From an uncultured Lachnospiraceae bacterium (GTDB lineage: Bacteria; Bacillota; Clostridia; Lachnospirales; Lachnospiraceae), in contig CAJUQB010000092.1 of the NCBI GenBank assembly GCA_910588285.1, positions 1 to 18,317 on the forward strand: 18,317 nucleotides of DNA, in the 5' to 3' direction. The notes under the pieces are model-generated. The model was not told where the DNA came from, did no database searches, and saw only the letters and a list, made by a program, of their open reading frames with translations. Of the stretch, positions 14,055-18,317 are shown in pieces (the first letter of the stretch is position 1; each line of letters opens with the position of its first letter). The position numbers were made by a program, and so were the translations under genes.

Positions 14055-14900
14055 ATGAGTGAATTTACAAATAAGATTGATTTTGCGGCATTGATCATGG
14101 TAAAAAATGCAAATCCCAATGGCGACCCTTTAAATGGCAATCGTCCCCGGGAAACCTACGACGGATATGGGGAAATCTCGGATGTATGTATCAAACGTAA
14201 AATTCGTAACCGTCTCCAGGATATGGGAGAGGATATATTTGTACAGAGTGAGGATCGCGCTACGGACCAATGCAAAAGCCTTGCGGACCGTGCCAAGAAA
14301 AACGAGGATATGCAGAAGGCATTGAAAGCCAAGGACAGAGACGCTTATGCGCAGGCAGCCTGCCAGGCCTGGATTGATGTGCGCAGCTTTGGCCAGGTAT
14401 TTGCATTTAAGGATGACAGCGTTTCCGTGGGCGTCAGGGGCCCGGTTTCGGTCCATTCGGCCTTCAGCGTTCTGCCGGTTTCCATTGACAGTATGCAGAT
14501 TACAAAGAGCGTAAACAGTGAGACAAAGGATAAAAAATCCTCGGATACCATGGGCATGAAGCATAAGGTCCATGCAGCCCTGTATGTGATCAAGGGAAGT
14601 ATTAACCATCAGCTGGCCCAAAAGACCGGATTCAGTGACGAAGATGCAGAAAAGGTTAAGGAGGCGCTGCGCTCCCTGTTTGTCAACGACAGCTCCTCCG
14701 CAAGGCCTGACGGCAGCATGGAGGTGTGCAGGCTTTACTGGTGGCGGCACAACTGCCCCATGGGCCAGTATTCCTCTGCAAAGGTTCACCGGCTTGTAAA
14801 AATCAATGCAAAGATGGATGATCCCAAGGAGTTTGAGGATTATGAGATTCTGGTGGAGACGCTGCCAGGACTGGTCTGTGAAGAGATCGAAGGGGTCTGA
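14055..14900 (+). CDS. cas7c: Cas7c (Csd2), Cascade backbone subunit, type I-C
   Basis: A 281-residue RAMP-fold protein that polymerises along the crRNA spacer. The Csd2 hallmarks are DFAALIMVKNANPNGDPLNG and NRPRETYDGYGEISDVCIKRKIRNRL at the N terminus, WIDVRSFGQVFAF in the middle, SVGVRGPVSVHSAFS, and a closing LYWWRHNCPMGQYSSAKV typical of Cas7. It starts at ATG14055, with AGGAG (14041-14045) directly after the cas8c stop. It is followed by cas4 after 2 bases, implying coupled translation. Nothing looks damaged. Confidence 0.96.
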   Translation: MSEFTNKIDFAALIMVKNANPNGDPLNGNRPRETYDGYGEISDVCIKRKIRNRLQDMGEDIFVQSEDRATDQCKSLADRAKKNEDMQKALKAKDRDAYAQAACQAWIDVRSFGQVFAFKDDSVSVGVRGPVSVHSAFSVLPVSIDSMQITKSVNSETKDKKSSDTMGMKHKVHAALYVIKGSINHQLAQKTGFSDEDAEKVKEALRSLFVNDSSSARPDGSMEVCRLYWWRHNCPMGQYSSAKVHRLVKINAKMDDPKEFEDYEILVETLPGLVCEEIEGV

Positions 14901-14902
14901 AC

Positions 14903-15562
14903 ATGTATGGGGAGGAGGATTACCTGATGCTTTCCGGCCTCCAGCATTTTGCTATATGCAGGAGACAGTGGGCCCTGATCCATATTGAACAGCAGTGGGC
15001 GGAAAATTACCGGACTACTGCAGGTGAACTGATGCACAAAAAAGCCCATGAGGAAGGCTTCTTTGAGAAGCGGGGCAGCAGGCTGACGGTGCGGGGGCTG
15101 CGTATCGCCTCCCGTGAGCTTGGGCTCAGCGGCCAGTGCGATGTGGTGGAATTTTGCCAAAGCCCCAAGGGGGTTCCCTTGTTTGGATATGAGGGGAAAT
15201 GGGAGCCAGTGCCAGTGGAATACAAATACGGCGAACCAAAGGAGAACCAGGCGGACGAGCTGCAGCTGTGCGCCCAGGCAATCTGTTTGGAGGAAATGCT
15301 GGGAACCGCGATACCGGAAGGATTTTTATTCTATGGCAAAAACAGAAGGCGCTGTGCGGTGGCATTTACAGAGGAGCTGCGGGCTGCGGTAAGAAAGGCC
15401 AGCAGTGAGATGCATGAGCTTTTTCAGAGAGGATATACGCCCAAGGTGAAGCCGTCCAGGCAGTGCAAGGCCTGCTCCCTGGAGGAGCTGTGTGTTCCGA
15501 AGCTGCAGAAAACAGGGAGGGTCAGGGAGTACATCAAGAAGAATGTGGCGGAACAGAACTGA
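14903..15562 (+). CDS. cas4: Cas4, Fe-S exonuclease for spacer PAM selection
   Basis: A 219-residue RecB-like protein that trims prespacers and helps pick spacers with a correct PAM in complex with Cas1-Cas2. Fe-S cluster cysteines are Cys19 (FAICRRQW) and Cys188, Cys191 and Cys197 (RQCKACSLEELC). Nuclease residues are a histidine in GELMHKKAH, Asp80 in GQCDVVEF, and Glu106 and Lys108 in PVEYKYG, with a downstream DELQL motif. All expected catalytic and cluster residues are present, so it should be functional. ATG14903 lies two bases after the cas7c stop and has AAGGGG about 10 bases upstream. Confidence 0.95.
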   Translation: MYGEEDYLMLSGLQHFAICRRQWALIHIEQQWAENYRTTAGELMHKKAHEEGFFEKRGSRLTVRGLRIASRELGLSGQCDVVEFCQSPKGVPLFGYEGKWEPVPVEYKYGEPKENQADELQLCAQAICLEEMLGTAIPEGFLFYGKNRRRCAVAFTEELRAAVRKASSEMHELFQRGYTPKVKPSRQCKACSLEELCVPKLQKTGRVREYIKKNVAEQN

Positions 15563-15589
15563 CAGCAGCAGGCTTTGGAAGGAGGAAGA

Positions 15590-16621
15590 ATGCGCAAATT
15601 ACTGAATACTCTGTACGTTATGACAGAGAGCTGCTATTTAACCCTGGATGGGGAAAATATTGTGGTTCAGGATGGAGAAAAGAAGCTGGGCAGATTCCCG
15701 CTGCATACATTGGAGAATATTGTGTGTTTTACCTACAAAGGCGCTACTCCTGCTTTGATGGGCGCCTGCGCAGAGCGGAAGGTCGGAATGAGCTTTTATT
15801 CCCCAAGAGGGCATTTTTTGTGCAGGACGGTAGGGCAGGAGTATGGAAATGTGCTGCTGCGGAAGGAGCAGTACCGGATCTCGGATGATGAAATCAGAAG
15901 TGTCTCATATGCCAAAAATATGATTATGGGTAAGGTGTTCAACAGCAGATGGAGCATTGAGCGGACCCTGCGGGACCATGGGCTGCGTGTGGATGCGGAG
16001 CAATTGAAGCTGATATCTGTCGCCCTGTATGAAACATTGCCGAAAATTGACCAGGCAGCTGCCCTGGACATGCTGCGGGGACTGGAGGGAAAGGCGGCTG
16101 AACAGTATTTTTCTGTGTTTGATGATCTGATTCTGAATCAGAAGGAGGATTTTAAGTTTGAGTCCAGAAACCGCAGGCCGCCCCTTGACCGGGTAAATGC
16201 CCTTTTGTCCTTCGCATATACAGTGCTTGCAGGGGAGTGCGCCAACGGGTTATCCAGTGTTGGCCTGGATCCGTATGTTGGATTTCTGCACAGGGACCGT
16301 CCGGGCAGAAGGTCACTGGCTCTGGATCTGATGGAAGAGCTGCGGCCCGTTTTAGCGGATCGTTTTATTATCACGCTGATTAATACAAAAGCAATTCAGG
16401 GAGGACATTTTGAAAGTCAGAAGGACAATGCGGTACTGCTCAATGAGGATGGGAGAAAAATATTTTTTCAGGCATGGCAGAGTCACAAAAAGGAAACCAT
16501 CACCCATCCTTTTTTGAAGGAAAAGATACCGTGGGGACTGGTGCCTTATGTGCAGGCATTGTTGTTGGCGAGGACAATTCGGGGCGACTTGGAGGAATAT
16601 CCGCCATTTTTGTGGAAATAA
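15590..16621 (+). CDS. cas1: Cas1 integrase, type I-C
   Basis: A 343-residue integrase that inserts new spacers at the leader end of the array with Cas2. The catalytic set is visible: Glu166 in LRGLEGKAAEQYF, His234 in DPYVGFLHRDRPGRRSLALD, and Asp246 or Glu249 in the helix that follows. The N-terminal beta domain (LNTLYVMTESCYLTLDGENIVV) is I-C typical, and the length is the usual one. Start ATG15590 has AAGGAGG at 15579-15585; the in-frame ATG15575 lies before this site. It lies 27 bases after cas4 and about 50 bases before cas2. Confidence 0.96.
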   Translation: MRKLLNTLYVMTESCYLTLDGENIVVQDGEKKLGRFPLHTLENIVCFTYKGATPALMGACAERKVGMSFYSPRGHFLCRTVGQEYGNVLLRKEQYRISDDEIRSVSYAKNMIMGKVFNSRWSIERTLRDHGLRVDAEQLKLISVALYETLPKIDQAAALDMLRGLEGKAAEQYFSVFDDLILNQKEDFKFESRNRRPPLDRVNALLSFAYTVLAGECANGLSSVGLDPYVGFLHRDRPGRRSLALDLMEELRPVLADRFIITLINTKAIQGGHFESQKDNAVLLNEDGRKIFFQAWQSHKKETITHPFLKEKIPWGLVPYVQALLLARTIRGDLEEYPPFLWK

Positions 16622-16641
16622 GGGATAAGAAGGAACGTGGT

Positions 16642-16671
16642 ATGTGGAGTTTGATGTGTGAAAGCAGGTGA
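16642..16671 (+). CDS. Nine-codon mini-ORF coupled to cas2 (putative)
   Basis: ATG16642 follows AAGAAGG (16627-16633) at good spacing and encodes MWSLMCESR. Its TGA (16669-16671) overlaps the ATG of cas2 in a TGATG junction. cas2 itself has only AGCAGG, 2-3 bases before its start, a poor site. The mini-ORF may therefore deliver ribosomes to cas2 by termination-reinitiation. The peptide has no family, and translation is not proven. Confidence 0.35.
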   Translation: MWSLMCESR

Positions 16672-16967
16672 TGGAGGTTTTAGTTCTGATTACATATGAT
16701 GTATCTACACAGGATAAGGCAGGAAGAACACGTTTGCGGAAGGTGGCGAAGGCGTGTACCAATTATGGGCAGCGGGTTCAGAATTCTGTTTTTGAGTGTA
16801 TGCTGGATGCTTCCCAATTGCTGGTGCTAAAGGATAAGCTGGTATCCCTGATCAATAAGCAGGAGGACAGCCTGCGATTCTATTATTTGGGGAATAAATA
16901 TCAGACAAAGGTGGAGCATTTTGGGATCAAGGAATCTTATGAGGCAGAGGGGGTTCTTATGGTATAA
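16671..16967 (+). CDS. cas2: Cas2, spacer-acquisition subunit
   Basis: A 98-residue ferredoxin-fold protein that bridges two Cas1 dimers during spacer integration. The opening EVLVLITYDVSTQDKAGRTRLRKVAKACTNYGQRVQNSVFEC is nearly textbook for type I-C Cas2, including Asp near residue 10 (TYDVST). The start could be ATG16671 or the adjacent in-frame GTG16668. ATG is preferred because of the TGATG overlap with a small upstream ORF. A TGA at 16659-16661 rules out starts further upstream. It is the last gene of the operon and is followed directly by the CRISPR leader. Confidence 0.95.
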   Translation: MEVLVLITYDVSTQDKAGRTRLRKVAKACTNYGQRVQNSVFECMLDASQLLVLKDKLVSLINKQEDSLRFYYLGNKYQTKVEHFGIKESYEAEGVLMV

Positions 16968-17132
16968 GAGGGTGCGAGAGGGAAGCGGACATGGTTGGCC
17001 CGGGAGGTTCGCACCTGCAAAATATGACAAAGGAGGGGGAATGTGGAGTGGGAAGAGAGAGGGAGGCGTTGAAGTTTGGTGATGTTGCTGAAGTTGTGAG
17101 TTGTATTTAGGGGGAAATACGTGTTTTTTGCG
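16968..17132 (+). promoter_or_regulatory. CRISPR leader between cas2 and the array
   Basis: 165 bases with no coding potential separate cas2 from the first repeat. It is purine-rich on this strand (many GGAGG/GGGAA runs) and ends in a T6-containing stretch at 17123-17128 next to repeat 1. Being on the side opposite the GAAAC repeat ends, it is the acquisition end. No -35/-10 pair of good quality was found, so the array promoter is not placed. The first 48 bases hold an inverted repeat described separately. Confidence 0.8.
16971..17015 (+). promoter_or_regulatory. Inverted repeat at the start of the CRISPR leader
   Basis: GGTGCGA (16971-16977) and TCGCACC (17009-17015) are perfect 7-base reverse complements around a 31-base interior that includes GGCCCGGGAGG. 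It begins four bases after the cas2 stop. It has no T-run, so it is not a classic terminator. From memory, similar GGTGCGA...TCGCACC elements accompany other type I-C leaders, but I could not check this. It may be a structured RNA or a DNA site used in adaptation. Confidence 0.6.
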
Positions 17133-18226
17133 GTCGCCCCCCGCGTGGGGGCGTGGATTGAAACCCCAGGTATATCCTTCCGCCAGAACAGTCTCTAGTC
17201 GCCCCCCGCGTGGGGGCGTGGATTGAAACAAGAAACAGCTTGATACTTCCTCTTTTTCCTACCGGTCGCCCCCCGCGTGGGGGCGTGGATTGAAACCAGC
17301 TTAGCTGCCTTGAGGACTTCATCTACACGGTCGCCCCCCGCGTGGGGGCGTGGATTGAAACTTGGCGAATTTGTAGTTTGTTGACTTGGCGGACAATGTC
17401 GCCCCCCGCGTGGGGGCGTGGATTGAAACTGGATTGCCACATCAATACACAAATCCAGCTTCTGTCGCCCCCCGCGTGGGGGCGTGGATTGAAACTGCGG
17501 CGGCCTTGCTCCTCGCGGCAAACACGTATGTCGCCCCCCGCGTGGGGGCGTGGATTGAAACCAAAGTAATATATAAACAAAAACAACACAAGGTGTCGCC
17601 CCCCGCGTGGGGGCGTGGATTGAAACTTTTATCCACTGGCTGCCGTACCAGGTACCCTTGTAGTCGCCCCCCGCGTGGGGGCGTGGATTGAAACGATCCT
17701 TAAATGCTCCTGTTTGCACCTTGTACCAGTCGCCCCCCCGCGTGGGGGCGTGGATTGAAACGGATTGTTATTGCTTGGTATTCCTAAGTCCTCATCGTCG
17801 CCCCCCGCGTGGGGGCGTGGATTGAAACGCCAACCTTCTCACCTCCTACAGTTCCCATTTGGTCGCCCCCCGCGTGGGGGCGTGGATTGAAACACAAACA
17901 GGTGACAGGCAATCAGAATGCGGTTGCACGTCGCCCCCCGCGTGGGGGCGTGGATTGAAACGAAGACAACATCTTTTGCGACATAGGCCTGCCACAGTCG
18001 CCCCCCGCGTGGGGGCGTGGATTGAAACAACTCGCATGTGGCTTACGTGTTTGCGGCCAGGAGTCGCCCCCCGCGTGGGGGCGTGGATTGAAACCCATAA
18101 AACGCTCCCATCAGTTTCCACCCCCTTCGTCGCCCCCCGCGTGGGGGCGTGGATTGAAACTATCTTCCCATCAACAACGTCACTTCCATCAAGTGTCGCC
18201 CCCCGCGTGGGGGCGTGGATTGAAAC
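17133..18226 (+). CRISPR. Type I-C CRISPR array, 17 repeats and 16 spacers
   Basis: Repeats of 32 bases start GTCGCCCCCC and end ATTGAAAC, with an internal CGCCCCC/GGGGGCG stem, matching type I-C. Repeat starts are 17133, 17198, 17265, 17330, 17398, 17464, 17530, 17595, 17663, 17729, 17797, 17862, 17930, 17997, 18063, 18129 and 18195. All are identical except repeat 10 (17729-17761), which has one extra C and is 33 bases. Spacer lengths in order are 33, 35, 33, 36, 34, 34, 33, 36, 34, 35, 33, 36, 35, 34, 34 and 34. The GAAAC end gives transcription left to right, so the newest spacers are next to cas2. No spacer matches another part of this window closely. Cas5c should cut 3' of the repeat hairpin, leaving a handle ending ATTGAAAC. 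Confidence 0.99.
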
Positions 18227-18317
18227 TACATCACTGAATGTTGATTCATTGAATGCTTTAGTTGTTGGACGGCGAATTGAGGGAGACGCAAACAGCAGAT
18301 TATTTTTCCGGCCTTTG
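18227..18317. other. Flank after the last repeat, no gene recognised
   Basis: These 91 bases contain no further repeat where one would be expected (about 18260), so the array ends here in this window. The sequence is moderately AT-rich and shows no convincing ORF, promoter or terminator. It could be a trailer, or the start of an inserted or rearranged segment, because the last repeat is intact instead of degenerate. Confidence 0.6.

Noticed and set aside
15463..15888. 141-codon + strand frame across the cas4-cas1 junction
   Set aside because: It lies in another frame over the conserved ends of cas4 and cas1, and its sequence has no recognisable motif.
8944..16967. Missing cas6 as a sign of a defective locus
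   Set aside because: Type I-C systems use Cas5c for crRNA processing, and its catalytic residues are present here.
17107..18121. Long minus-strand frames across the array reading FNPRPHAGGD / SIHAPTRGAT repeats
   Set aside because: These are translations of the CRISPR repeat on the reverse strand. They have no ribosome binding sites, and the period is that of the repeats.

Overview
The window reads as chromosomal DNA of an anaerobic Firmicute, most likely a gut-type Lachnospiraceae/Clostridia member. The signs are strong AAGGAGG-type ribosome binding sites, frequent GTG/TTG starts, a T-box-like leader before serS, a moderately GC-rich coding style, and a type I-C CRISPR-Cas locus. The assignment is inference from gene content only. 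All recognised genes lie on the + strand.

Region 1 (1-3034): a hairpin-rich leader with an intrinsic terminator, then four tightly packed or overlapping genes: a small MTH1187/Thiamine_BP-family protein, an ABC permease, an NMT1/THI5-like lipoprotein and an ABC ATPase. Together they look like an importer for thiamine or its pyrimidine precursor. No TPP riboswitch is visible in the 117 bases available upstream.

Region 2 (3095-5835): a near-consensus promoter and a compact leader carrying a T-box antiterminator/terminator but no visible canonical Stem I, then serS (seryl-tRNA synthetase) and coaBC (coenzyme A biosynthesis). The CoaC domain has Asn where the reference E. coli enzyme has its reductive Cys158.

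Region 3 (5836-8803): an AT-rich gap with an inverted repeat, a membrane-anchored protein of unknown function, and an AAA-ATPase-like/PD-(D/E)XK (DUF1703-type) gene with its own promoter and a good intrinsic terminator.

Region 4 (8825-18226): a complete type I-C CRISPR-Cas system in the order cas3-cas5c-cas8c-cas7c-cas4-cas1-cas2, a 165-nt leader, and an array of 17 repeats and 16 spacers. Cas5c should process crRNA, since there is no cas6. Cas5c, Cas7c, Cas8c and an internally translated Cas11c (start at 13657 inside cas8c) should form Cascade, Cas3 degrades the target, and Cas4-Cas1-Cas2 acquire spacers. The locus is canonical in content. The points worth a second look are non-AUG starts with ideal Shine-Dalgarno spacing, a mini-ORF coupled to cas2, a conserved-looking inverted repeat before the leader, tandem 13-nt repeats before cas3, and two spacers (6 and 14) that match homologous sequence on opposite strands with only synonymous differences.

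I found no clearly new multi-gene system. The best candidates for new biology are the Stem I-less serS leader, the Asn-substituted CoaC, and the independently regulated AAA/nuclease gene next to cas3. The last 91 bases hold no recognisable gene.
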